From positions 246,694 through 310,693 of the forward strand of contig OZ024891.1 of NCBI GenBank assembly GCA_964017195.1: a stretch of 64,000 nt of DNA. The letters run 5' to 3'. Source of the DNA: Siderastrea radians (Eukaryota; Cnidaria; Anthozoa; Scleractinia; Rhizangiidae). Below, piece by piece: positions 25,001-37,122 of the stretch (the stretch's first letter is position 1; the number at the start of each line of letters is the position of its first letter). The notes under the pieces are model-generated. The model had not been told where the DNA came from, made no database searches, and saw only the letters and a program-made list of their open reading frames with translations. Both the position numbers and the translations under genes were made by a program.

Positions 25001-27585
25001 ACTTAACTCGATTTCTGCAGAGTCTTTCTTTTCTCTGATGGAGGTTAAGAAAGGCTCTGCTAGTAGGGTGGGTATGGCCTGTTGCATGACCATTTTTATG
25101 AAAATGAGTGTTCATTTGCTATGTAAAAATGGCCTATTGACTTTGTTATTCATTTCTGTTAATAATCTGCTCTTCTGGTGGAAAGTTCAATATTCAAAAT
25201 ATTATTATTATAAAAATGAAAGTATCATTATTGTTATTATTATTAATGAAAATTGATCTACTAGTCAAATTATGATAAGATAATTCATGGTTTTTTTTTC
25301 CCTCATTCGCATAACTTGTCTTTCTACATTGTTTTCTTTGGTATCGGCTTTTTCTCCGGCTTCTTCTTCTTCTTGGAAGAAGAGGGAAGAGTAGAGACAA
25401 GAAAAAAAGCAAATGACCATTTGGGAGATTGACTGTGGAATTTGGAAGACCTATCAAATTCTAGAATGCTGAAGTTTGATTGGATTTTATTAATACCTGA
25501 TTGGATTAATACATCAGAATGACTTTTGTTGTCATTTATAAAGCCTTCATTTGAATAAAGGATTATTGAGACACAGTGGATTAAAGCTATTACTGTTAAT
25601 TAATTTTACAAATATGACCTCTTTTAGTTGACTGTAGAGAAGAACCTTTGACCTGTGTTGCGATGCCTATACCTGTTTCAATCCATGTGGCTAAATATCA
25701 GTGTGTTGTTATAACTTGGGTTTATTTTCATTCTTGTGTAGAGATTGCTTAGCATTTGCCACTGAACCAATATTTTCAAGTCTGGCAAATCTACTGGGAA
25801 AACACAGCAACATGCCATCTCCTCCTCCTTCAGAGTTTAAGGTACATGTATGTTGGATTTACTGTAGTTTATCACACAAAAACGTTCTAAGAAGAAACAC
25901 ATTGTAGAAACTGTGATGTGTGCTTCATTTGTGTGTCCTAATTACAGACATGAGAGAGAGTTTTGGAAGATTCTCTCATCTATCTAATTGAAAACGAAAA
26001 AAAAAAAACGATATTGCAAATATGGTTGTTCAGATTATGTTTCAAATGATTAATAATATACGATGGTGTCTTATTTCACAGACATTTGAACTGTATGATG
26101 TTGAAAGAGTCTATGGACTGTATCAGGTTTGTTTTACATGTAGTCAGAAAAAAATGATGAAAAAATGTTTTCATTCCAATTGTTTTCAAAGTTTTTGCTA
26201 ACATTTTGCCACTACCCTTATAACACCTGTAAATAACCTCTTAATACTTTCCTTTTTTTAGCTTGTGGAAGGCTTAACATTCCTTCACAATGATGCCAAG
26301 ATTCTTCAAGCAAGTCTTGCACCTGAAATGATTGTCATTACAAAGAATGGCCAGTGGAAGATTGCTGGTCTCTTCTTCAGTTCTACACCAGTTGTGATTG
26401 ATGGACAGGTTAGATCACAGTACAAACCCATGTTAAACACCTAGTGGATTAAAACATTGTCATTTAGACCCACAATATATAATAACTTGTTGTAGCTTAT
26501 AAATGAAAAGAACCTGTTTATTTAAATTTGAGAAAATGCAGGTGTAAGAACCTACAGAGGAACTGAAATAGCTTAACTTCTTGATAGACACCAAATGAAT
26601 GGAGACCTTTTGAGGCTAACTTGAAAAAGTGGCAGTTCTTACATGGATATGTATGTTTATACCCACATATACATCTTTTAATGTCATTTCACAGTAATTT
26701 ACATAATGCATGCTACAGCTTTAGACATCCTTAGGGTACCCCACCCCCACCCCCACCCCCACCCCCAGAAACACACACATAAAGACAGAGACCAGACCAC
26801 AACACCTGGGACTCCATATCAAAGTCAATTGTTGGAGAACAAACATGGAACTTGGCATCTTCACCTTCCCCAGTTCTTACAGTTTGGTTCACTCCTTGAA
26901 ACAAAAGCCATTTGACGCTTAAAAAATGAGTCACAAAGAACTGGTTCATTGAACATGAGAAAGCAAACAGAATTAGCAGCCTTGGTAAGTTTAAGAAAGT
27001 TTGAATGAAAACATGAAGAAAATCCCACATAAACATTTCCATTATGATGAGCTTGTCACCGCCAAACCATACAGTTCTACAAACTCTGTAAATATTGTCT
27101 GACTTCTTAGAAGCCATTAATTTATTCAGTCTCTGATTATCCAGTCAGTTCCAAACTGTGCTTTGTCATATGATGGGTGCAATTTTAATCAAACAATTGA
27201 ATTTATCAACTAGTTCCCTGTCATCTACTTGTTTTTGAAGTGGGCAATTAGAAATTTATCAGAAATGTGTCACAAATTGATGAAAACAAAATCATTTGTC
27301 AGGTGGTAATGTTACAGTGCTGCTCATGCAGGTCTATACACTGACGGTCTAACCTGATGTTTTCCTTAGTCCACATATAATGCTGGACAGTGGGAGCCAC
27401 ACCTCTGGCCATGGGCTCAGCCTGACCTCAACTACGCTGCACCAGAGTACATCCTGTCCAGATCATGTGATGTTTCCAGTGACATGTTCTCTCTGGGAGT
27501 GCTTATTTATTCAATTTACAACAAAGGGAGACCACCGTTTGACTGTGATAACAACATGACAGCATTCAAGAGAAATGTAGAACAG
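22004..27585 (+). CDS. SCYL2: SCY1-like pseudokinase 2, first six exons (3' part missing)
   Basis: Family role: clathrin-associated pseudokinase of endosome/TGN traffic. Exons: 22004-22237, 24050-24207, 25742-25841, 26082-26126, 26262-26408, 27370-27585; phases agree, giving exactly 300 residues. ATG 22004 is used; the frame opens further left only through a GTG. Diagnostic stretches: NPLTKDFDVGRHVASFGPNL, LTRLRHPRLLVVQHPLEES, DCLAFATEPIFSSLANLLG, APEYILSRSCDVSSDMFSLG. The kinase catalytic-loop position reads LQASLAPEMI and the DFG position GLFF, so catalytic residues are absent as expected for the family. The remaining kinase-like tail, HEAT-type repeats and C-terminal region are not found in the next 2.9 kb before the assembly gap. 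Introns 1 and 2 contain MITEs. Confidence 0.9.
22895..23546. mobile_element. piggyBac-type MITE with TTAA flanks
   Basis: Left end TTAA then GGTGATTCCAT; right end ATGGAATCACC then TTAA. The 11-bp inverted termini with a duplicated TTAA target are the piggyBac hallmark. The 650-bp interior is non-coding and has two GCTCGG(T/G)GACCCC blocks. Located in SCYL2 intron 1. Confidence 0.7.
23606..23783. mobile_element. 178-bp MITE with ATAGATCGTTTTCAC termini
   Basis: Left ATAGATCGTTTTCAC and right GTGAAAACGATCTAT are exact 15-bp complements. The interior has repeated CGGCCAT(A/G)TTGGTG. In SCYL2 intron 1, right after the piggyBac-type MITE. Confidence 0.75.
24591..24855. mobile_element. 265-bp MITE in SCYL2 intron 2
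   Basis: Left GTCGCTGTTACATGAGGCA and right end pairing back through TGCTTCATGTTAACAGCGCC give roughly 35-bp imperfect inverted termini, continuing with TTTTTCCTGCAACTTG. The interior is made of short CAAGTTGC-type repeats. Confidence 0.65.
24856..25741 (+). other. Rest of SCYL2 intron 2
   Basis: Short ATT-rich stretch near 25200-25250 and AT-rich unique sequence. No exon seen. Confidence 0.4.
26740..26767. repeat. C-rich microsatellite (CCCCCA units)
   Basis: About four to five CCCCCA units in SCYL2 intron 5; the minus strand has G runs with quadruplex potential. Confidence 0.85.
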
Positions 27586-27610
27586 GTAATTAATACCAGA
27601 AATAAGTTAC

Positions 27611-28002
27611 CAGGCTTGTCCCTAATAACCGGCAGCCGGCAGAATTAACCAGCTACTTAGGTCATTTGTGCCAGCTACTTTTGTGATATGTATATATTTT
27701 TAAAGACAAATTACTAGTTCATTAGGTTTTAAAAGTTCTGGGAATTGCGTGTAGAAAATAACTGAAAGCATGAGTTTATACAAATAAAACTGAAAAGGTA
27801 CGATTACTTTTGGAACTGACATTATTGGAAATTTGTGCTCAGAATCAAGGAAATTCCATTTCTGGGGACTTAAAATGTAAAAATTTCCTGGAGGGGCATG
27901 CCCCCAGGCCCCCGTAGAAGGGATTGTCTTCGGCGCTCGATAATCACTATCTGGCTACTTAGAAATTTTTGCCAGCTACTTGAAAAGTTGTGGACAACCC
28001 TG
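27611..28002. mobile_element. hAT-like MITE, copy 1
   Basis: Ends CAGGCTTGTCCCTAA and TTGTGGACAACCCTG, which are inverted copies with three mismatches. The interior has CCGGC and CCAGCTACTT motifs near both ends and a block GGGGCATGCCCCCAGGCCCC. A longer copy is at 45771-46255 in the same orientation. Target duplication is not clear here. Confidence 0.65.
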
Positions 28003-30073
28003 AGTTAGTGTCTTATGGCTTCTCATTGTGGTCTCCACTGTGTTTATACTTCACTGGAGGCTTACAAGTAATCAGGAAGCCAATAGAAATGAACTTTGAA
28101 ATGGTTAGCTCACTGGACATTGTGTATTTCCTGGGAGCTTCTAGTTCATAGTTACATTTATGCTGCCCAATATCATTGTTCAAACTGTTACATGTTACTT
28201 GTTTCTTATACCAAGGGTGGATTGAGAGGGGTCTGGGAAAAGGGATGGAGTGGAAGAAATTTCAGCCTTTTAAAAATTAGTTTGTTTGAACAAGTATGGT
28301 TCCCTGGACCCCTTGCCTGGATCTCCCATTGTTGTGTTAATGTAATGTGTATCAAAATGAAAAAATTGTGGTTGGCTTACTAAGGGTTCTTCATCCTGAC
28401 ACCAAAGGGCACTCTTCCTCAAGCAACTTCACTGTTTCCTTTTTGTGGAAGAAACAGAAAAGTTGTCTCTTCCTCCCCTCCCCATCAGGGCTATTGTACC
28501 TAGCTTTCCATTTGTCCCTTACCCCCACAGGACCATACGAGTCTGATTAAGTAGCTGGATATTCCTAATGTGCTTCAAGAGACAGCAATTTTATATTCAA
28601 CAAGAAAGCCCATTGGGCATTTTAACCGGCCATTCTGACCCTCCCCACCCCTAGGTTTCACAAATGTTAGCGCGATCCTCTATTTATACGAATCGGCGTG
28701 ACGAAAAGTGTGATTGTGTGACACAATATTTTGACTATAACGTTACTGGATGACGTGTTTAAACTCTGATGACTCAGCTTATCTTTCTTATCGCTTTTAT
28801 TTGTGCTGAAAAACGCAAATTCACTCAAACATTGAATGTCGATATAAATTCGTCCATAACTGAGAATGCTCACACCGGGACGACGAAGTATTTACTGTTG
28901 TGCCTAGACCTTAAATACGAACAGTGAACATAGCAGTAGAATCAAAATATAACGCTTGATAAACACGAGCTCGAGCAGATCGTCAGAGTATGGGGCACGT
29001 CAAGGCATATCTCATGACGTGATGTTTAAATCCGGTTTGCCAACCCGGGAATCCCCTTGCAAAAGTAAACAAGCGAGCGGGGATGAAAGTCGCCCACGTC
29101 TTTGAAAGCTAACGCGCCTGTCGAGCCGCAATCGATTTCGCGCTCACTCGCTTGTTTTTCTTTTCCTTCACTATCTCTGAACGGAAAGAGAGACTGGTCG
29201 TAGCCTTTAGCGTACACCACACGCAAACCACACAAATCCGTCGATGATATTCAGATATTTTCGTATTTTCAGTGCAAAAAGACTCGTAACACCTACCCTA
29301 TTAATTGATCTCCTTATTAATGACGATTCCTTCGTATCAACTTCTCGCCTCAAATAAACACTCATCTCTCTCCGTTCACAAGTCAGAACTATCATGTACT
29401 GATGGTGCAATCCACTAATATTGCATCATCATTCTAGTACCAATTCCTTCTCTTCCTAGCCCACGCCGGCAAATCGCAACTGTCCTTTTTGTCCGCTGCG
29501 AATTACAAGTTAGCCAATCAGAAACCTTACAATTCACTTCGCAACCCCCCCCCCCCCATAAAACGCAGCACAATGTTACACCGCTCCTATACAAAACGCA
29601 ACTTTCAAAGCAAATCACATTCACAGAAGCGTGATATGCTCCTGACATTCACAAATCCTTCTGACTCCCACATTTTTACACCCTCAAAATGTCAATCCCA
29701 ATAAAAAAACCCCTGCGCTTAAAAAATTTTCACCATAACCACTAACTAGATCAGACAACACAGCCAATTCCGCATTCCATCCTATTAGCTGCTTTACTCA
29801 ATTGCGCATGCGTTTTACAAGACAAATACAAAAAAACCCAAACTTAACAACCCTTCCTCGTTGATATCTTAAATACTGTAAATTAAAAGAAAAGAACACA
29901 CGAAGGTAACATTCAGCAGACTAATACAGTACAACCCAAAAATAATGCACGCACAAGAAGTGGCGCAAGAAGTTCTTGCGCCGCAAGAACACGCAAGCCG
30001 GCGAAAGTGAAAGTGCTATGTTTTTGCGGTTTACCCGCAAGAACATTCGAAGCGCATGCGCAAGACGTTGAAA
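28003..30073. other. No gene recognised between SCYL2 fragment and gap
   Basis: I searched by eye for the expected SCYL2 continuation and found none. Frames at 28096, 28347, 29026 (-) and 29489 lack family or splice support. A run of about ten C is at 29546-29556. The rest is unremarkable AT-rich sequence. Confidence 0.4.
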
Positions 30074-30496
30074 CAGGGTCTGGAAGGGTATTCTCGGGAT
30101 CCGGGATTTGACCAAAATACGGTGCGGGATTCGGGAAAACGCACAACATCTTGACGGGATTCGGGATTTGACTGCTACGAGGGAAGCGGGATTCACCAAA
30201 TTTGGGTACGGGATGCGGGATTTTGTTGCCTGTCTGTCGGGAATTCGGGAAATCGTCACGACCCAAAAAACCCTTACAGCGGCAAAAGCGAATCAACCAG
30301 GCGAGCGCCAAATATCAATCGAAAGGGCTAATCTACATCTTAAATTTATTAGCTTTTGCAGAAATTAGTCTTTTTTAATGTATTTTTGGGAAAGAAGAAA
30401 CGAAATTCGGGATAGCGATGAAAAAAGTGCGGGATGCGGGATTCTCGTGGTAAAGGAGTGGGAATGCGGGATCAGGACCCCCCTTCCAGACCCTGT
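30074..30496. mobile_element. hAT-like MITE ending at the assembly gap
   Basis: Left CAGGGTCTGGAAGGG and right CCCTTCCAGACCCTG are exact complements. The interior is filled with GCGGGATTCGGGATTTG-like units. TTGAA(A) stands directly left of the element and TTGAA directly right of it, four bases before the N run begins. Confidence 0.7.
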
Positions 30497-30500
30497 TGAA

Positions 30501-30700
30501 NNNNNNNNNNNNNNNNNNNNNNNNNNNNNNNNNNNNNNNNNNNNNNNNNNNNNNNNNNNNNNNNNNNNNNNNNNNNNNNNNNNNNNNNNNNNNNNNNNNN
30601 NNNNNNNNNNNNNNNNNNNNNNNNNNNNNNNNNNNNNNNNNNNNNNNNNNNNNNNNNNNNNNNNNNNNNNNNNNNNNNNNNNNNNNNNNNNNNNNNNNNN
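30501..30700. other. Assembly gap of 200 N
   Basis: Exactly 200 undetermined bases, a length often used as a fixed placeholder, so the true size is unknown. Two convergent genes are truncated here. Confidence 0.98.
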
Positions 30701-32578
30701 CTGCAGCTCTGTTACATGGCGTCCTAAGTTTGTAGCAGCAATTCTGCTTTTGTCTTTTTTTGTGTGTGCAGCGGTGACATTAGGGGGCATGCGCAGTCGA
30801 TAGCGACTACCCTCCTTTAGAAATTTTACTAGGAGCGCAGTGCTGTCAGGGACCGAATTCTGCATGTCCTTATTCACAAGATTTTGACTTCTTTCGGTAA
30901 TTGTTTCCAGAATTCCAGATAGGTTGAGAGGTTCACTAAAACGTTCAAAACCATTGTGTTGATGAAGTGAAGATTTTCCGTCACTGGAAATATTTAGCAG
31001 CTTATCTACCAGCGTATCGTGCAATTTGGCTTCGTTGTGGCTCCTTTTCTCCCGTATGGCAGTTTTCTCTGCGTGCGCAGATGACGTTTCCATGCTTACC
31101 GTCATTTTGGGTTTCTCCCGGTCGAGTTTGTTTCCCTCAGGAGAAATGCTTGGCTTTGGCTCATCAAGCGGCTTGCTGTTGTTAGTAAAATTATGAAGAA
31201 GATCAACCATTTGTCTTTCTTTTGCAGTGATATTCAAGAACTTGGCAAAAAATGGTGGAAGCGTACTTTTAGGGGTTTCCATCCTTAAGTTCACGTTAGT
31301 TAAGTTGCGGCTTTCATCTTCTAGCACATTTGTTCTCCCAAATCTTCTTGCATGCACCGATTCCAAATCTTCAGTTTTTAAGTCCATACCCGATTTAACT
31401 CTTGATGATTCCTTTCCCTTTGCAGTGCTGTTAACAGCCATATTATTTGACTTGGTTCTTGCATGAAAATCAAAATCATGAAACGGTTTTTCTGGTTCAT
31501 TTCCCTCGTCTTCCTCTTCATCAGTCAAGTCAACTCGTTCAACTCGTACCAGTTTCCTCTCTGAGCTTTTCCCTCTAGCTGCTCTCGATTCTTTCACCTT
31601 TTGCAGTAACGCATGCTCTTGTTGATGCTTCTTTTCCTTATCAACAGTTACATCCACTTTCTCAACGCGAATAAGTTCTCTGTTAGCCTCCTCTTCGGAG
31701 ACGTTTGCTCTTCGTAAAATTTCCTCTGCAACTTTTCCTACTATGTCAGAAGGTGGGAGGAGATGCTTTTTAGGTTCAAGAGTTTCAATAGCATGTGTTC
31801 TGTTAACGTTTTTCTCTGGGCGAAACATATATGTTTTAAGAGAAGATATGTTGTGGTCAAAATGAAGTTTCTCGACTTCTCCAGTGAAATTCACTGTCTT
31901 TTCCTGCTTAACGTTTTGGTCGTCTGTTGCATGAAATTCACTTTGTTTAACTGAAGTTTCAACATGTTTTCCTGGGGAAAGGGATATGACTTCATTAGAG
32001 ATTACAGAAGAAATGAAAGTTACTATTATGAAACAACATATAGTAGAACTCCAAGATATACGAATACAACTAAGGCAGTAAAAATTTGATCCCATTGGAG
32101 GGATGGTGGGATTAGCACTTTTTTGTTTTGCTTGTTAGTTAGTTAGTTCGTTTGTTTGTTTGTTTGTTTGTTTGTTTAGATAACAAAGTTTGATTTTTTG
32201 TTGGGGCCCAAATAAAATAAAGTGGCCGTAATCTGAAAGAGGTGATCGTATCGAAGGGGTGGTTGAGATCACAAACAAGAGAATTTGTCCACAGGCTCGA
32301 TTTACTCCTGATTGCTCCCTCGGAGCACGTTAAACGGAAGTCTTATTATTACCTTTGTTCTTTCTGGGAATCGTTGCTATGTCAAACGGCCTTTTGGTCT
32401 GCACTATGACGGAAGTCACTACCACTTCCGGTTTAACCAGCCTGTCTCGATCCAGTCCACTGAAGAACGGAAACGTGTAGCAGACGGAATTGCCGTTGCA
32501 GTATGAGTAGAGTACCACTAACGTGACGATTAGAAGGAAAACTCCGAGCACCAAATTCCGCTTTGTTGAGGGCAGCAT
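30701..32578 (-). CDS. Type II membrane protein with glycosylated stem, C-terminus lost in gap
   Basis: Two exons. Exon 1, 32578-32353, starts ATG, encodes a short cytosolic end, one membrane segment (LVLGVFLLIVTLVVLYSY) and a luminal start, and ends AACAAAG before GTAATA. Exon 2 starts at 31971 after a CCCTTTCCCCAG acceptor and is open to the gap at 30701; the phase (1) matches. Its roughly 420 residues are charged and low in complexity, with about a dozen N-glycosylation sequons (NFT, NIS, NRT, NVS and others) and a partly repeated ELIRVEKVDVTVD / KLVRVERVDLTDE motif. The layout (short tail, membrane anchor, long stem) resembles Golgi glycosyl- or sulfotransferases, whose catalytic domain would lie in the missing part; that is inference. 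An in-frame ATG at 32095 could start a longer form but reads through the likely intron. Confidence 0.6.
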
Positions 32579-35500
32579 GGTGGATCGGCTCCTAAGAGTA
32601 TTCAGAAATAGATGTCGTTGAAGTCGTGAATGGTTGCTATTTAAACAAGAGTTCCTCTGTCGAAGGCACTATCGTTTGTTAGGTTGCCCGAGGAAATTTG
32701 ATGTTCACAACAAATATTTGCCCGAGAACGTGTAGCAGACGGAATTGCCGTGGCAGGCTCCTGTTGTACAACGCTAAAATTTGAGCAAAAATTGCCAAAA
32801 ACGGGCACTATGCGCTGATAGGCGCCTGCTGAGGACACGTGATCAATTTGGACACGCATGTTTATTAAACATTCACCTTGTGTAAGCCATCTTGTGTCGT
32901 GCACATGTCTTTTCTCCCGCTCCAAAACATAACAAGTATGAAAAAGGGAAGGATCGTTCTTTGGCATAATTTTTTCGAAGTGCAGCAAATTCTCCCTCTG
33001 CCTCTTCTTTATGCAATTGCGTCTTCCATGCACGCATGCCGCGTAGGCTAATTTCGGTACACTTCCTCACTAACTACACCTAAAATGATTGCAAACAATC
33101 CAAACTGATGACGTAAAGCAATTCACGTTGTTTGCCAGAGGGTAATCAATTGCAAACGCAAAAAGACAACATCACTTTTCAAGATTGTCCTCATTGCCTC
33201 GTAACTTCGATGTACGATTGTAAGAAAACGTTGCAAGAGAAACATTGGCAGAACGAATTTCAAGGCTACAAAACCCGAGGTGGTTACACCACGTAAAATG
33301 CTTAACTTGTTTTTATTTGCCTTGAGTATTCCACATTTATCTGTATGTTGTGCACAAACTTTGGGGAATTTTTGGCGGGAACTAGCGACTTGTTGCACGT
33401 TTGACCGCTGTGGATTCTGGGAAGTGCGTCTGATTGGTTCTCGTAAAGCTTCACTTTCTTAAACCAATCACGGGCACTGCCCAGCTTTGGGTTGCGTTTT
33501 GTCTGCTTTTTCAGGCTCTGTAGATTATGATTTACCTTGCACTGTGTCACAAAATGGACTGTGCCAATTATGGTGCTTGTTAAAGTCATGTAATGATAGA
33601 ACTGAGGAGCTTTTTTCAAAAATGGAAACCCTGATTTCAGCATTAATTAGAGAGTGTACGCGTCATGCCTAAATAACTGAACAGAACGCATCATTACGCG
33701 TGTTGTAATAGGACACCTGCACTTGAACGCGTTCTTTTTTTATTTCAATTTTTCTTCGAGTTTTGATATATATATGATTAATTGGTAACAGGACTTCGTG
33801 TCGTCCACTTTTGTCTGTAATAATTCTTGTGATTTCAATCGGACTCCCGCTATGTCAACCGTTTTTGTAAACGCTCATACGATTACTGATGGAATTGGAC
33901 TCCACTCAGTTCTATATCCATTGCAAATCTTATGAAGCAAAAACATGACATGATCTTTTTTGCAAAATCTGTCAGCTTTCCTTAGTAATGGTCGTTGCTT
34001 TTCAGATGCTTACACTTTAGGTTGATTGGCAACTGATGATGCCACCAAACTGACTATCTGAGGCCCAGCTTTCATAGAGGAACTTCTCTTTTGAGTGATG
34101 CTTGGGGCATCCCTGAGGACAACCCTGCTCTCTCAAAAAACGTACAATTTGCCTCGCCTCGTCAGTAAATCATAAGGTATAGTACAAATCAGTTCTCAAT
34201 TTTTTCTATCACAGAAAACTACATCCTCAAACATAATTTTGTTTGCTGATTTGACTGATTTGGATGACCTCCAGATGTGAGTAGAAATTGTGGAAACAGG
34301 GGTTACCTTAAACTGAAGCACGTTCGATCGTGTTGTTTATTTCTGTTTCTTGTCTCTGTCTATTAACAAGATGATTAAGTTGATCGCTTAAGAACCTCTA
34401 AGAAGAAACGCAAAACAGATACTTGCATTCCAGCGGTACCACTGTCTGATACTCTAATACCAACGAAGTAAAATATTACGATTACTTACTTTTGGAATTT
34501 TATGACGTAAGTGTCGGAATCACACTCCGATTTGTTTAGATGGTAATGAAAACTATTGCCTTTTGCACAAACTATTTTTCTTCAATTTCTCTATCCAGTA
34601 TAAGAAAAAAATTATTTCTGTTTTGTTAAAATAAAAACAAACTTACCTGAAGCTAGCCGCTCTTTTGATCTTCTTAAACAAACATTTTAAGAACCGAAAA
34701 CTAATCACGACGAATCCTTTTAGGAAGCAAATTATTTTGAGCGTTTTGAGGGCCAAGGAATCCCAGATTCCATCGGAATCAAGAGCACCCCGCCTTGATT
34801 ACATAAATTCCACGAGACTTTTCAATCTATCGTCTATGTACATCTTATTGTGGGGTAAGTTCAAGTTCTTGGCGCACTTAGCCGATTTTAAATTTATCAT
34901 GACCTGCCGTGTGTGTTGAATCCTCCACCAGCAGAATTAACTGGTACTGCAACGAAACGCCAGCAGGTATAACATGTCAGTGGAAAAGTCCCTATACGCA
35001 TGCCCATGCCCATGCACGATTTCTTATGTCCGTGGACATGAGAACTTGCACACTAACCAATACCATGGATACCAGCAATCTGACGGTCTGGTTGGTACCC
35101 CACGATTGGCTATCATCTCAAAACACACTACAGAGGAACTCCATCTTACGCCATCCCGTCAAGTTAATACGTACGGATACCTCATTATTGCAGCTACTTT
35201 ATTTGAACCCGAACAAACCCTCAATCAGTTTAAAAGCCCGGCCACATACGATGAAGCTGTAGTATCCATTTTCACTGTAAATCAGACACTCCATACGGCC
35301 ACACCGAACAAAAACTCGATTTCTATTACTTCTTTTCAGAAAAAGTTTAAGCCTTTTATGCCAAGAAAATAATAGGATTTAAATTTGTTGCCGTGACTTT
35401 GATAATGTCTATTAACATCTGTATCCTTAGATCGAGAAGGCTTTTAAGCCTCTTCGCTACTTTCCTCCTGTATTTATCTTGTTTTTCTTTGTGTGCGTAT

Positions 35501-35714
35501 GTATGTGTGGCAAATAAATAAATATGTAAACAAATAAATAAATGCAGACATTCCCCTTACCTCAAGTACAGTAGCACGCAAAAGGTACGCATTTAACATC
35601 GCTGGTGGTTCGGTTTAACATCATTTACAACTCTTATTTTCCCTAGTGTCATATTTTTTCTTGCCTTTCTTTTTGTGCCACCGGACCACTGCCTTTTTTT
35701 CTCGGCAAGCTCAC
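32579..35714. other. Intergenic, no gene recognised
   Basis: Contains a 25-bp exact copy of part of the neighbouring exon 1 (32727-32751 versus 32472-32496). Frames at 32641 (-), 33302 (-), 34909 and 34974 (132 codons, ATG) have no domain, splice or family support; the last is the longest and only a weak gene candidate. Confidence 0.4.
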
Positions 35715-37110
35715 CCCGGGAATACGGTCACTCCGGTGATACAGCCACCCCAGTAATACCTTCACCCCGGTGATACGGTCACTCCGGTAATACAGCCACC
35801 CCAGTAATACTTTCACCCCGGTAATACGATCACTCCGGTAAGACAGCCACCCCAGTAATACCTTCACCCCGGTAATACGATCACTCCGGTAATACAGCCA
35901 CCCCAGTAATACCTTCACCCCGGTAATACGGTCACTCCGGTAATACAGCCACCCCAGTAATACCTTCACCCCGGTAATACCTTCACCCCGGTAATACAGC
36001 CACCCCAGTAATACCTTCACCCTGGTAATACGGTCACTCCGGTAATACAGCCACCCCAGTAATACCTTCACCCCGGTAATACCTTCACCCCGGTAATACA
36101 GCCACCCCAGTAATACCTTCACCCCGGTAATACGATCATTCCGGTAATACAGCCACCCCAGTAATACCTTCACCCCGGTAATACGATCATTCCGGTAATA
36201 CAGCCACCCCAGTAATACCTTCACCCCGGTAATACGATCACTCCGGTAATACAGCCACCCCGGTAATACCTTCACCCCGGTAATACGATCACTCCCGTAA
36301 TACAGCCACCCCAGTAATACCGTCACTCCTGTAATACGATCACTCCGGTAATACAGCCACCCCAGTAATACCTTCACCCCGGTAATACGGTCACTCCGGT
36401 AATACAGCCACCCCGGTAATACCTTCACCCCGGTAATACGATCACTCCGGTAATAGAGCCACCCCGGTAATACCTTCACCCCGGTAATACGATCACTCCG
36501 GTAATACAGCCACCCCAGTAATACCTTCATCCTGGTAATACGATCATTCCGGTAATACAGCCACCCCAGTAATACCTTCACCCCGGTAATACGATCACTC
36601 CGGTAATACAGCCACCCCGGTAATACGATCACTCCGGTAATACAGCCACCCCAGTAATACCGTCACTCCTGTAATACGATCACTCCGGTAATACAGCCAC
36701 CCCAGTAATACCTTCACCCCGGTAATACGGTCACTCCGGTAATACAGCCACCCCGGTAATACCTTCACCCCGGTAATACGATCACTCCGGTAATACAGCC
36801 ACCCCGGTAATACCTTCACCCCGGTAATACGATCACTCCGGTAATACAGCCACCCCGGTAATACCTTCACCCCGGTAATACGATCACTTCGGTAATACAG
36901 CCACCCCAGTAATACCTTCACCCTGGTAATACGATCATTCCGGTAATACAGCTACCCCAGTAATACCTTCACCCCGGTAATACGGTCACTCCGGTAATAC
37001 AGCCACCCCAGTAATACCCAACGTCACCCAGGTAATACGATCACTTCGGTAATACAGCCACCTCAGTAATACCTTCACCCTGGTAATACGGCCACCCCGG
37101 TAACATGGTC
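35715..37110. repeat. 17-bp minisatellite in 51-bp higher-order units
   Basis: Three related 17-mers alternate: GGTAATACAGCCACCCC, AGTAATACCTTCACCCC and GGTAATACGATCACTCC. Together they make a 51-bp unit repeated roughly 27 times, with occasional 34-bp units lacking the third member. Because 51 is divisible by three and no stop occurs, a false minus-strand ORF of 327 codons (17-residue units such as VKVLLGWLYYRSDRITG) runs through it. Decayed units extend past the inserted MITE to about 37410. Confidence 0.95.
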
Positions 37111-37122
37111 ACTCTGATAATA

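Noticed and set aside
30365..32095. 576-codon minus-strand ORF across the N gap
   Set aside because: Joins transposon sequence left of the gap to a real exon on the right through undetermined bases; only the part right of the gap is used.
34974..35372. 132-codon ATG ORF
   Set aside because: No domain, no splice context, overlapping frame open as well; probably chance.
35649..36921. Minus-strand ORFs of 327 and 108 codons (repeated GWLYYRSDRITG)
   Set aside because: Product of a 51-bp satellite without stop codons; no start context, signal or homology.
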